Assembly: GCA_003184365.1 (NCBI GenBank)
Contig: NKYR01000018.1
Location: 347,755-411,754 of the forward strand
Direction: 5' to 3'
DNA: 64,000 nt
Source: Evernia prunastri
Lineage: Eukaryota; Ascomycota; Lecanoromycetes; Lecanorales; Parmeliaceae
Shown here piece by piece: positions 53,861-64,000 of this stretch. Made by a program: the position numbers and the translations under genes. The notes beneath the pieces are model-generated. The model saw only the letters and a list, made by a program, of their open reading frames with translations. It had not been told where the DNA came from and made no database searches. The stretch's first letter is position 1; the number at the start of each line of letters is the position of its first letter.

Positions 53861-55075
53861 TCACGTCTCATTCGTTTCTGTACCGCTTGCGAAGCTAAGT
53901 AATGTCGAGACGGAGACCTCGAACGGTCCGTTGTTGTCCAAGACCAGGTCAGCACGTTGTCGAATTAAATCAGCGCCTCGACCTCGCTTCGTGGCATCGT
54001 CAGAAACAACAGTATCGTACGGAACAAGAGATCTCTGAAGCCTTCGTTCATCGCTTGTGTCGACATAAATGATTTGTAATTTGTCCCCTAGCCACGTCTT
54101 GAGCCATATGATCATTGTGTCGCGATGGAGACTTTCGATTGTGATAATTTTGAGCCAATAATGACGAAGCGAAAAGCGTTCGAGCTCATGAATCAGGCAC
54201 AAGGCTTGTTCTTTCTCCGGAAGACTGTAAATACTTTTTTCAATTCTATTATTTATCACGTTGTTGAAATAAACAATCTTGCTGCGCAAAGCGACGTCGG
54301 GGCCGTAGTTTACAGACAGGCTCTGGGCAAGACTGCTCTTATCGACCTTCAAGAGATCGTCAAAGGCGTAGACTCGAGTTAGATTGTGAAGTATCGGAGC
54401 GAAAGAACGAACACTTGTGTGAGAACGAATAATTCCTCGTATTTGATCTTAGACGTCGCGATGCGTATTCGGCTCACCTGCTACAACGGTGTATTGATAT
54501 ATCTTATTCTTCTTCTGATATTGAAGTTCGATTTATAAAAGCGTTTAATATAGACGATATCGCTTAACTACAGACTTTCGCTCACGCTCAAGACTTATCT
54601 TGACCGACTCCTCCAGATCTGCTTCATGTTTCAAGAGTATGGCAAGCTGTTCTCTTGATACGTGCAGGTGGTGTTGCTGTAGGATCCTTCCGAGCTTCGC
54701 TCTAGCTACCTGCAAGTCATTACCGTTATTCTTTATCGCGAGTATCGCTACAGTGACGACCTCGAATATTGCTGTCTCTCGGTCATATACAGTAATAGCA
54801 GTTTTCTCATTGGTCAATGAATTCCAATATCGACGATTTAAGGCGCCGTAAATGATACAGACGAATTCTTCGTCTGAATAACTCCATCACCACTCACTCA
54901 GATAGCAGTTCTTCACCATTTGACCGATCTTCTCGTCGTAATCATATAGGTTTTCGATCAGAGACACGCTGTAGTGGCGTGATAGTAGATCAATTTGCGT
55001 GATTTTGCCGACGTTATTAGCGTCGTTCAGGGAGATGGTGAGAGGCATGATCGCGAAATCGAGAACGGGCGACAC
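53861..55075 (-). pseudogene. Decayed P-loop-kinase-like gene
   Basis: One frame on the minus strand runs from an ATG at 55075 to 53861 but is cut by stops: TGA at 54887-54889, TAA at 54545-54547, and further TAA codons between 54353 and 54544. The segments between read as real protein: 'DANNVGKITQIDLLSRHYSV', 'AITVYDRETAIFEVVTVAIL', 'AKLGRILQQHHLHVSREQLA'. The C-terminal part, 'GDKLQIIYVDTSDERRLQRS' then 'DDATKRGRGADLIRQRADLV' and 'LDNNGPFE', resembles dephospho-CoA-kinase/AAA-type small-molecule kinases (R..R and AD.VLDN.G). No intact Walker A remains. Most stops fit C-to-T change of CAA or CGA. It is divergent to the gene at 55335, with 260 bases between. Kinase assignment is tentative. 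Confidence 0.6.
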
Positions 55076-55334
55076 CTAGTTGTATTTCCACGTAGATGGG
55101 AGGAAGATTGTGCAACTGTAGGTCAGGACGGCTCGAGTGGCCCTGTGTTGGAATTAGTTATGAAGGATTGATTATTGTCCTATGAAGTGGTTTCAATGCC
55201 TGTGAAGCCGATGTTAATTTGCCACATGAGGGGTAGCTATAACATCACAGTGGTTAATGCTGCAGCAATTCCTACCACATTAGCTATAAAGATCATCCTT
55301 CAAGATCGATCTCCGGTGTCCGCTCAAAACCCGA

Positions 55335-57246
55335 GTGACCAATTCCAAATTACCAACGATAGATACTCTGTATCTCATTGACTCCTTATATCTAAATTAC
55401 GGAGAACAGTTCCTTTCTCGTGAACGTTGTCGTTATGAAACGACTGTTGTCACAGCTCTTCTAGCGGGTAGTCAAATCTATTGCGACACCGGAAGCGAAG
55501 CTTTTCAGAACTCGTCCGACTGGGACGGCGCTTTACTACTGGCAACAAATTTAGATATCTTTGCTCTCGTGAACGAGCACTGGCAAATGCTGGTGGATAT
55601 ATTCGAAATCACCCAAGAAGAATACCCTCCTATGTACTACAGGATCCATCAGGCAACGCGTCTCGAAGACGGTTTCTGTATTCTTCACGATCAGTGGATT
55701 TTCAAGCCAGATCCCAGCTTCTGTGTCCATTGGAACGACATCAGCCCCACATCATTCGGTATCATGGCTGATATGCTGGTATCGGGTGCATAACTTTTTG
55801 GGGAGACTTCATATGGACAGCTGATCCAAACCAGAATTTTACAACAATATACCGCCGCTTCTGTCAAACATGCGACATTGGGTTCTTTTGCTGGGTTTCG
55901 TCAATTTAGCGATAGCTATCGAAAATGGCTAGAAGATCGGTTAGCGGCGTTGAACGCATCTATTTCTGTTCCGATTCACTGTGACTGCGTAGATACCAGC
56001 AATCGTTTTGCCTATGGATCAACAAGCTATGTCCACAGCAATCTTTCTCCACAAAGGCATCCTCGAATCAGACGTCTCCCACCAGAGATCTTGCTACACG
56101 GAAGACCCTCGCTCGAGATCAACAAGTACGCTTTCAATCTTCACCTCGAATTCGAAAAACTACGTCGCAACTATGCTAGCCAACTCGATCAAAGATTCGA
56201 CGATTGAAGTGTGTTCTGCAAACGATCTCAGTTCGAGGAGCAAGAAATTCGCGGAGCCGAACGAGCCGCTCTATTCTACCCTCTAGTGCAGATCCCCTCG
56301 GTTTCTCGATCCGAATGTTTGCTATATCCTGTTTTCAAGGGCCAAACCGAGGCTGAACATCGATTGTCTTTCGTCCATGATGGCCGGAGCGACAGGCAGC
56401 AATTAGTGATCATCTTGAATATAGAGTTAGCCAGGGCCGAAGACATGCTGAGAGCATATAGACAATCATTTCAAGCCGCTGCAGAACAGGGAGACTCGTT
56501 TGAGCAGCCGATACATCGATTCTACCATGCCCGTTTGGTGGACAATACGAGGTTTGATGAATTTTACAGCGCTGGGGTCAATATCCATGGACACCTTCTA
56601 TCATTGACGACGTTTTTGTTGAAATGATCAGGATAGAATAATGATGTGTGTAGGATGGATCGATTATTCCAGAGCTCCCCTGGAGCAGTTCTTATGTACT
56701 ATACTATATGAGTGGTTGGCTAGACAATGTGGCTGGGAGTGGCCGGAAGGAGGCTGGGAACCAACACCAACAACCAAAAAATAACATACTTTTCAACAGT
56801 TTTTAGGGATGCAATTCGAATTGAACGGGGTGTCTTATCCTTCCTTCGGGCAAATCTCTCGAGATGCCACTAGACCTCTACATCCGACGGCTACCTCTGC
56901 GTGTCCCAGTGTGTTCGGTCTTGGGGACGCCCATGGTGCAAACATTATGGTTTCTGAAAAAGACGGGCCAGAGAGCAGAAGGGAGCTACTTTACATTGAT
57001 TACGAGGTTGCCGGCTACCATTCGGTTATGTTAGACCTGGCGAAGCCTCTTTACCTTGACGTTTTCTTCGACGTGCTCTATGCAGACAGTATCTACAATC
57101 CCCCTAGGATTGAGTACGCTTTGGATGACGGAGTCATTAAGATCACTATCAGCGCATACACAGACCGCCTTGGACAGGAAATCTTGAACATCAAAAGGCG
57201 CGTCTTGATTGATCCGCTCTTCCAGTACTCGAGAGACATGGGTTGA
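55335..57246 (+). pseudogene. Decayed nucleotidyltransferase plus aminoglycoside-phosphotransferase-like fusion
   Basis: No ATG begins the frame (it opens at a GTG at 55335). In-frame TAA (55791-55793) and TGA (56205-56207) are each followed by continuous protein. The N-terminal part has 'TVVTALLAGSQIYCDTGSEA' and 'FQNSSDWDGALLLATNLDIF', matching the nucleotidyltransferase pattern hG[GS]...DhD. The middle is helical ('GAERAALFYPLVQI', 'VIILNIELARAEDMLRAYRQ'). The C-terminal part, after an intron-like gap at 56630-56808, has 'VFGLGDAHGANIMVSE' and 'LLYIDYEVAGYHSVMLDLAK', the catalytic loop and metal-binding Asp of APH/choline-kinase folds. TAA and TGA would revert to CAA and CGA. The order NTase then APH-like kinase in one chain is clear; substrate unknown. 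Confidence 0.65.
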
Positions 57247-57528
57247 GGCCTGGAAGAGCACGTCCCGCAGCTTGCACATGCCTTGTTTTCATGCGCTTGC
57301 TTGACTCGCAATTTCAAGGGACATTGGGGTAGCTTTTTTCGGAATATTGCAGTAGGCGTCGTGCTTTCGCAGGCAGCAGACTTGGAAAAGCTCCGGGATT
57401 GCTATCGGTCACTTGGATTCTGAAACAGGAATGGGAAATTGAAGTTTGGATAAATTCCATAGCTTGCATTTATCGGCACGGCTCTATTCTAGAATGCTAA
57501 GCTTCCCTGAAGCCCGTATGTACTTGAA

Positions 57529-58071
57529 TCACGAATAAGTCGCTTTGACCGTGTCTATTGCCCGCTGTACCATGTCTCGGTCCATTTTGAATGTCAGCTT
57601 CTTCACAACCTCCTCGTAACTGTAAAATTCCACGTTGAACTTTTCTTCCCCTGGACGATCCTCATTCGGTACTGTGTCTTCATCAACTGCTGCGATGAAC
57701 CACCAGATCAATTTAACATCGCCTCCGGGATCCAAATGACGGATCTGAAGCGACAATGGCTCGGTGACATAAGGGTGCGTGCGAAGCACATCGCCGTACG
57801 GTTCCGTCTCGACAGCAGGAGGAGCGCGGCTTGCCATTGTGACGGGTAGTAGGCGACAGCTATAGCCAGTCTCCTCTCTGACTTCCCGTAGTGCTGCTTC
57901 ACGACGGCTTTCTCCCACATTGCGTCTCCCTTTGGCTAAGATGTATTCGTCCCGGGGGAGCAAGTGGAGGACGCAGACTTCTTGCGTGGATAAGCGGAAG
58001 AGAATGGCGCCGGCACTTTCAACGAGCTGCTCGGAGGTGTGTTGTGACGTGTGGAATCGGGATGTTGCCAT
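57529..58071 (-). CDS. Nudix hydrolase
   Basis: Single exon, 180 residues from ATG at 58071; an upstream in-frame stretch to 58155 begins at TTG and is taken as 5' UTR. The Nudix box is complete: 'GRRNVGESRREAALREVREE' followed by TGY fits G-x5-E-x7-R-E-U-x-E-E-x-G-U, so metal-dependent hydrolysis of a nucleoside diphosphate linked to another moiety is expected. Preceded by 'ESAGAILFRLSTQEVCVLHL' and 'RDEYILAKG', a normal Nudix beta-sheet start. Compact single-domain enzyme, no targeting signal. It is tail-to-tail with the decayed NTase/phosphotransferase gene, 280 bases away. Substrate cannot be read from the sequence. Confidence 0.93.
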   Translation of the reverse strand: MATSRFHTSQHTSEQLVESAGAILFRLSTQEVCVLHLLPRDEYILAKGRRNVGESRREAALREVREETGYSCRLLPVTMASRAPPAVETEPYGDVLRTHPYVTEPLSLQIRHLDPGGDVKLIWWFIAAVDEDTVPNEDRPGEEKFNVEFYSYEEVVKKLTFKMDRDMVQRAIDTVKATYS

Positions 58072-59541
58072 GGCTGTAGGGATGACGAGTGGACTGAAGC
58101 GACTGTCAAGCTGAGTGATTTGCAAAGGTTTGCTTACCGTCCAGCTCAAGTGCAAAGTGATACAATGATGGTAGGATAATAATGCAGAAAGTGTGTGTCG
58201 GATAGCGATGGAGAAGTCAAGAGCTCCTCAGCCCCTGCCCCTGCCCCTGTGAGATCCCGAAGCTCTGCCGAACCGGAAAAGTAGTATTCTAGTTTTACCC
58301 TAGTTATCAGACGAGAATTATCTACGACACTCTACGAGAAGACTACGATTCGTCTAGGTTTGAAACTTGACTGGATACTTATTCCTGTTAGATTTCGAAT
58401 TTTAAATCACATTTTATTATAAAATTGAAGGTTTCTTCTACTCGTATTGATATAATGGATATTACAACATATGTTAGGAGTATGTCCAGAATAATGTCTC
58501 GATATAACGTCCTAATCGGGCTAGTGCCTCTTGGGAGAGGCATTGCGCCCTAGTTGTTCTACCTGCCCACCACTCTATATCTATCAGACATCTCACACAT
58601 CCCTGAGATAAAGTTGAACCAGTGATTCTAGTTCTTCGCTTCTTCCAGCATTCGGATCTTGGTATTGGTGACCAGAGGGTCAAACGCATTGAAACGATTG
58701 TTAAGAACGGCCAATCTCTCCTGGTCCTTCGATTGTTCCTTTATGCTGTCCTCGCGACGATTGATCCCACCCCCCCCCATCCCCTTAGTAAATTTCTCAT
58801 GGCTGGTAGATATCTTCCTGTTCACCCGACTCAGGGGTACGAGGGTAGGGGTTGCTGCTTGAAGAGAGTGCTGTGGGTGTTAGTCCTTCTGGCAATCCAT
58901 CAGATTCGATTTCTCTATGTCAAAATCAAAAAATAATCCGGGCGTCAAAACCTCTCATCGGCGCAGCAGATCAAAATTGGAAGCATTGAATGGACTGGGA
59001 TCCATGGGTGTAAGACCTCATGGGCAATAAAGAATGCGAACATAGAGAGAAGAGACGCATGCGTAGAATATGCAAGGGACACCTAGAGCATGCATGGAAC
59101 TTTCTAGGCATCTTCCAACAACTACCACAGCATGCTTCCAACCTTCCTGCTAGTTGCGTCCAATTCTAACACGCTTGAACTGATGTCACCACAACCACAG
59201 TACTGTGTTGCCATGCACCTGTAGGTACGTAGGTAGGATGTAGAAAGGTAGGTAGCGCCGATGAATTGGAAGCCTTGGTAGTAGGCCCACTAATACTCAT
59301 CGACTGCTTGGTTGTTATTGGCTGCCTCTTCATGGCCTTCAACGCCGCTGCCATTCCGTCGATGAGACACCTGTGAACTAGAAAATTTCATCTATCGTAC
59401 AAGCTCGCTACCTCAGGAGCTAAATGCCTTAACGAAGGATGCCGGTGGGTGTATTTCATTGAGGCCAAATCACGAGCCATAAGGCGTCATAATGAACGAA
59501 AATCTTATTATCGATTCAGTAGCGATTGAGAAGGCAGTTTA
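58072..59541. other. Intergenic region
   Basis: About 1.5 kb, AT-rich around 58380-58480. Contains the Nudix promoter and the 3' flank of the NLR. Short ORFs only. Confidence 0.4.
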
Positions 59542-62500
59542 TCAGAAGTACTTAGAGAGTAAGGGTCCTGTGTCTGTAAACGCGCCCCCACTCATCCTCA
59601 GAACCACGTGAATAGTAGACCCCCTCTGTATATCATAGTCGCTCAAAAACCGATCACGATCAAGTTGCTCCCCACCGTAGATAAGTCGCAGATCCCACGA
59701 GGATAAGACCTCTTTCTCAATAATAGCGTAGAGGAGAGAGCGTACCGTTGCGAGAGGATGGCTGGCTATGGTTATGGTTCTTCCGGTGAGGGTTTTGACA
59801 AAAATTTGCCACGGTTCCTCTTTTGTACTCTGAGGGGGAGGGATCTCTTCGGCTTGCGATCTCATCCAGTGTATGGATAATTGAGAAGTGATCCAAGGCT
59901 TGAACGTACCTTGTCATCGTGCATGGTGTCAGTGAAGACATTCGGCGCGTTGACCGTAGCATCTTGCCAGCATCCATGTAGGCTTTTTGAACTCGCACCA
60001 TGATTTGTTGCGCCTCATCCTTTTTGCCCATTTGGATCAAGGCTTTGACCAGTCGAATGATGCATCGTTCATGCGACCACGACCAAGAGTTGACGGGGTA
60101 TTTTATCGAATATCTTACCAATGGCTCCATGTAGTCTTGGACCTGAGACCAGTCCTGTCTGTCGCCCAAAGAAGTGGTAAGAAACCACACGCTTCGGCGA
60201 TACTCTTCTGAATTACGACCACACAGCCTTTCATAGTTCCGGGTGACTTCCTCTGCCATTTCATGGTTGATAGATCCCCTGTTGTATTCTGAGGAGACTC
60301 CGATCTCTAGATAGCGGCTAAAATTGTAAACATACTGCTCCATTCGGCTTTGCATTGTCTCAGGATTGAACCATGTATTGAAAGGGGCTTTGTCTGGGAC
60401 GAAATCTTGGTCGATGCTTTCATCCAAGACTTGGGTTTGCAATCGAGCACCGCCGAGGTACAAGATCAAGGAGAGGCCGAGACTGGCCGCTCTGACTCTT
60501 GCTGTGGGCAAAGAATCTTGCAAGGTTTCTGAGTCACCCAAAAGCTGTGCTGCGCAACTAGACGCTTCTCTGCATCGACAGTAGCGCTCAAGATGGGTGT
60601 CAGTTTTCTGACAGGTACACACAACAGCTCGCGTGAGGCGCCACAGCACAATAGACAAGTTTAGAAAACCGTCGGAATCTTCACTAAAAGTGGCAACATG
60701 GTCAATAATATCGTGCGCGTAGTCGCTGTCTACTCTGTATGTCTTGTCCGGCTCATCGAGTGTCGATGGATACTCAAATACCTGGAGTAAGGACAGAGAA
60801 AGGTGAGCCATTGACTCTGGCAAGGTGTCTAATTGGATAATATAAGGCATGCAGTGGTGAGCATGAGGCGCAAGTTTCTTGTATTGGCGCCATGGCCAAA
60901 GACGCAAGGTCTTATCTTCCGTTAATCCGCCATCTCTGCTCCCGTAAGGCACTGCGAAAGGTGGCATTCTTTCCTCCTTTCCAAAGCTTGAGGCTACAAG
61001 CCCGATCGAACACATGGTCAACGGAGTAGGATGCGATTCAAGTCTCTGAGATGCCCAGTAATGTACAAGAGGGTGTAACCCGAATGACTTGCCACCTGGC
61101 TTGTAGCGAATGAATGAGAAACGCTTGAGTGCAAGTAGGGCTTCGCGTAGTCGCAGACGAGATTGCAAGGTCTCCCTCATTGTGGTGGATACCCATTCCT
61201 CGTTCTGGGGCAGTGGCTCGAATTCCCCGTTGGAAGCCCAATGACGAAGGCTGTCGTCATTCAGCTCTAACATATCAATCGGTATGTCATCATGACTGAA
61301 GATGGACATCATAAGGAGAAGCCTCGACGCTGGCATGTTTACTTGCTCGACGCGCTTGAACGATATTTCCCAAGTCATCATGACAGTCTCCCGTGAGTCG
61401 TAATTGTATAAAGTTGAGGGCAATTGCTGCAACAAGCGGGCCTTTTCGACTTGGAACCCTTCGTAGTATGTTTTGAGGCTGATCTCGGTTGCGGCGATAT
61501 AAGAGCTTGCTTGATCAATAGCTAGAGGTAGATGACCTAAGTCTGCAAGCAGGTCTGTCAAAATTCGCCTTTCTTGTCGGCAGTCGTGGCTAGTGATCTT
61601 CGACAGCAGTTCAACAGCCTCAGACTGCTCCATGTCAGCAATCTCGACACCATTCCAATGAGCGGAGGCGGTTGGATTCCTGCTAGTTACAAGAACGTGT
61701 CCGATCATTCCGCCTTTGAGGTAGTTCCTGCGAAGCTCATCAAGTGCTGACTCATCGTTGGCATTGTCAATTATTAGTAGCCAACCACTATGCTTGGTAA
61801 ACCAAATCTTGGCCTCGTTCGCATAATCAGCAGAAGGAACTATCTGTCCATCAAAGACGACCTTGCCAATTGCTTCGAAGCCGTCGTGCAATCGAGCTTC
61901 ATCCGCTCCGTGGACCCAGAATACTGCTGAGTAGTCTTGCCGGTGACGTTCAGCGAAGCGGACAGCAGCCTCTGTCTTGCCAGATCCGCCAAGTCCGTGA
62001 AGTACGACTCTTTGAGCTTTGAATGATCCTGTGCTTTCTGAAATACTAAACAAGCGCTCAAGCTGTTTGGTGATACTGGGTCGCTCAACGTAATTTTTGT
62101 TGTTGTCGAAGGGTACTTCAAAGTGTTCGTTCCTACGCTGAGTAGACGCAAGGGTCACATTTTGGTCATGCTGGCGAGCCTACCTGGGCCCTCCAGTCAG
62201 TGTTGTGCACGAAGCCATATCGTTTGCCACTAGAGCTGCCCACCTCTGAGTTACGTTCCTCAGGATTGGCAGGAATCGCCACATGTCGTAGGCTTTCAGA
62301 GCACTTGACAATGTATCTTTTTTGAGCCGTGATGTAGTTGCTAGTGTGTGCTGCGATCGTGCTTTTCTCTTTCCAATCAGCTAATTCAACATCTTCTAGA
62401 CCTTGATGAACGTCGAGTCGGAAGTAGATGTCACCTTCAGGATACCTATTGTCTAAGCGATCTGCGACCTGCTGCGAGCTGGAAGCCATATCTTTCAATG

Positions 62501-63663
62501 CCTTCAAAATACTTGTCCGAGTGTCTCTTATGCGTACGACTCCACCGAGACCTGTGCCGATGCTGACAATCGACTGAAACATTGCATTGGGAAAGACGGC
62601 CTGTGCTTCTTGCAGTAGAACTTCGCAAGGGTTGTTGAAACCAAACCCGGCATCAATGAATTCAATTTCGTCACGGCCACACTTGATAGACTCAAAGAAC
62701 GTAGTTGCTGCAGATGTTGCCCTGGCCACTTCCCAGATGGCACAGTCTTTGAGACTTTGTGTCCTCTCGTATGACTTAAAAAGTGTCGGCATAGTCCTCA
62801 GGTTTGACTTAGTGATGGCAAGCACCACACTGTAGCGAGAAACGTCAGTGGGATGAATACAGTTGCCATACTGATACCTCACGTTTTGCAGCATGTCTCG
62901 TCTCTAAAAAGCGTCTCAGCAGCCGGATTTGTCCCATTGTCGCAAACACCCTTCATGCATTGCTCGAAGACGACGTTCTTGATCGCCTCCTCGAGTGCAG
63001 TCGCTGAGAATGCACCAGTAGGTCTTGCAGGTAGATGAAAGAAAGAATCTTTCTTTGGCGTGAACGCGCTCTCTGCTAAGGTTTTGTACGCTCTAAGACA
63101 CTCGTCCGCTGACATTCGCAACCTGCCGAGCATAATGTCTATTATACTGCGACAATGTAAGCCTCGTCTGATTCTATTATAGCCATAGAGTAACTGACCC
63201 GCCAGTACTCGTTCCGCCAATGAGATCGAAGTATTCACAGGGCCTGGGAGTCTCCGTGAGTCCACATATTTCTCGGAGATTCTCCATGATGGCTTCGAGG
63301 ATCAAAAGTGCGGAGATTCCTCGAATGCCGCCGCCATCTATACGAGAAGTCAATGCCAGTTCCCAGTCTAGGGTCCCCGTGTGCAGATCGTAGTGGCAGT
63401 GGAGGCAAGGGGATCTTTTGAAGCTCACCCAAAGACAAGACTTTGATTTGTTTTGTTGCGCCATTGCTGAAGACTCGGTATATTCGATGATGTAGCACGA
63501 TTCCAATTGTCTGAACGGCACAAAAATTTGTGAAGTGATTGATCAAGGGAGCAAGCATAAGAGAATAGTTGATGCCTGATATTTTCCTGAACTGCGAGAG
63601 TGTGGCGCAATCTTGCAGGGGTGGACGTTGAGTGTGCCTCGTCAAATCTTGCGCGCACCGCAT
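59542..63663 (-). CDS. NLR-type protein: patatin phospholipase, NB-ARC ATPase, helical repeats, C-terminal ubiquitin-like domain
   Basis: Six exons: 63429-63663, 63199-63337, 62883-63146, 62184-62829, 59910-62137 and 59542-59860; 1276 residues. Patatin: 'LSLDGGGIRGISALLILEAI' (oxyanion loop, residues 79-85), 'GTSTGG' (nucleophile Ser122), 'WEVARATSAATTFF' and 'FIDAGFGFNNP' (catalytic Asp near 272). NB-ARC: 'VVLHGLGGSGKTEAAVRFAE' (Walker A, Lys482), 'WLLIIDNAND' (Walker B, about 548-556), 'GHLPLAIDQASSYI' (GLPL-type). Helical region with a TPR-like unit near 1110-1150. Residues 1188-1263 align with ubiquitin ungapped; Gly-Gly at 1262-1263 is followed by 13 residues. Expected role: nucleotide-triggered oligomer activating the lipase, as in fungal heterokaryon incompatibility or defence. 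The last intron (59861-59909, GTACGT...GATGAG) has a weak branch site. The start may lie upstream. Confidence 0.85.
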
Positions 63664-64000
63664 CAGACTGGAAAGCGAACCTAAGGTAGCCTCGGGATAT
63701 GTGTCAGCCTGCAGATGCAGGTTTTCCACATGTTAACACCAGCCAATAGGAGGCCAGCTAGCCCGCACTAGCCCGGATGACTAAGCAAGTCTTGGCAATA
63801 TGCCACCATATCCGTAGCCTGCAAACACTCCATTAAAAACTTTCTCGCAACGCTCGAATCACACAATTGCGCTGTAGAAGGTAGATAAACATATTCAGAG
63901 TCGGTTAAATATTAAGCAAGACAGTAGGGAAGAGGAGGAGCGAATTCCCCCCCGGCCCCCCGCTCAGGAACTAATCCTCTGGGTACACAATGTGTATAAC
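63664..64000. other. Upstream flank of the NLR gene
   Basis: The exon-1 frame stays open to 63729 without an ATG, so a longer N-terminus from an unseen upstream exon is possible. Otherwise probable promoter; a C-rich run lies at 63948-63961. Confidence 0.35.

Noticed and set aside
59717..59909. Read-through C-terminus of the NLR frame (HRKNHNHSQPSS...) as the main product end
   Set aside because: It overlaps the ubiquitin-like frame, is low complexity, and a GTACGT donor lies at its start. Kept only as an alternative isoform.
1..64000. CRISPR arrays or prokaryotic operons
   Set aside because: No regular direct repeats with spacers; spliceosomal introns throughout show a eukaryotic genome.

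Overview
The window looks like nuclear DNA of a filamentous ascomycete (Pezizomycotina). Dothideomycetes is my best guess, from general resemblance only. Support: short introns (about 46-128 bp) with GTNNGT donors, conserved single-copy genes (vps17, isy1, prp38, an apsA/num1-type cortical anchor, an Mte1/Dbl2/ZGRF1-type DNA-repair protein), small secreted proteins, an F-box pair, and decayed genes whose stop codons look like C-to-T (RIP-type) changes. No rRNA, CRISPR array or convincing tRNA gene was seen.

Layout. 0-1 kb: 5' part of a minus-strand alpha/beta-hydrolase of the kind found at the N terminus of fungal NLR-like proteins, cut by the left edge. 2-15 kb: housekeeping block with a disordered nuclear-type protein, vps17, isy1, a short Zn2Cys6 protein, a secreted pepsin-like protease, a second divergent Zn2Cys6-like protein and prp38. 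15-30 kb: accessory block with two F-box proteins, a four-exon cysteine-containing secreted protein, a stop-riddled secreted-protein pseudogene and two small secreted paralogues. 31-40 kb: the DUF2439 repair protein and a 1687-residue PH-domain cortical anchor. 41-53 kb: relic-rich stretch with an ankyrin pseudogene, a DUF6594 membrane protein, a J-domain protein, a protein with two retropepsin-like domains, two copies of a B-box repeat, an FAD-oxidoreductase relic and an intact short-chain dehydrogenase. 53-58 kb: divergent pair of decayed genes (kinase-like, and nucleotidyltransferase plus aminoglycoside-phosphotransferase-like) beside an intact Nudix hydrolase. 59.5-63.7 kb: a minus-strand NLR.

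The most striking gene is that NLR. Assembled over six exons it reads patatin-like phospholipase, NB-ARC ATPase, helical repeat, then a ubiquitin-like domain that aligns to ubiquitin without gaps over 76 residues (38 identities by eye). Its Gly-Gly is followed by a 13-residue tail. I know of no described effector-NLR with this architecture, but I could not search databases.

How the genes relate: Vps17 (retromer), Isy1 and Prp38 (spliceosome), ApsA (dynein anchor) and the repair protein are unlinked housekeeping functions. The hydrolase, the ankyrin relic and the patatin NLR suggest a neighbourhood that gains and loses self/non-self recognition genes. Exon coordinates come from reading splice signals and frame by eye; entries say where a junction is weak.
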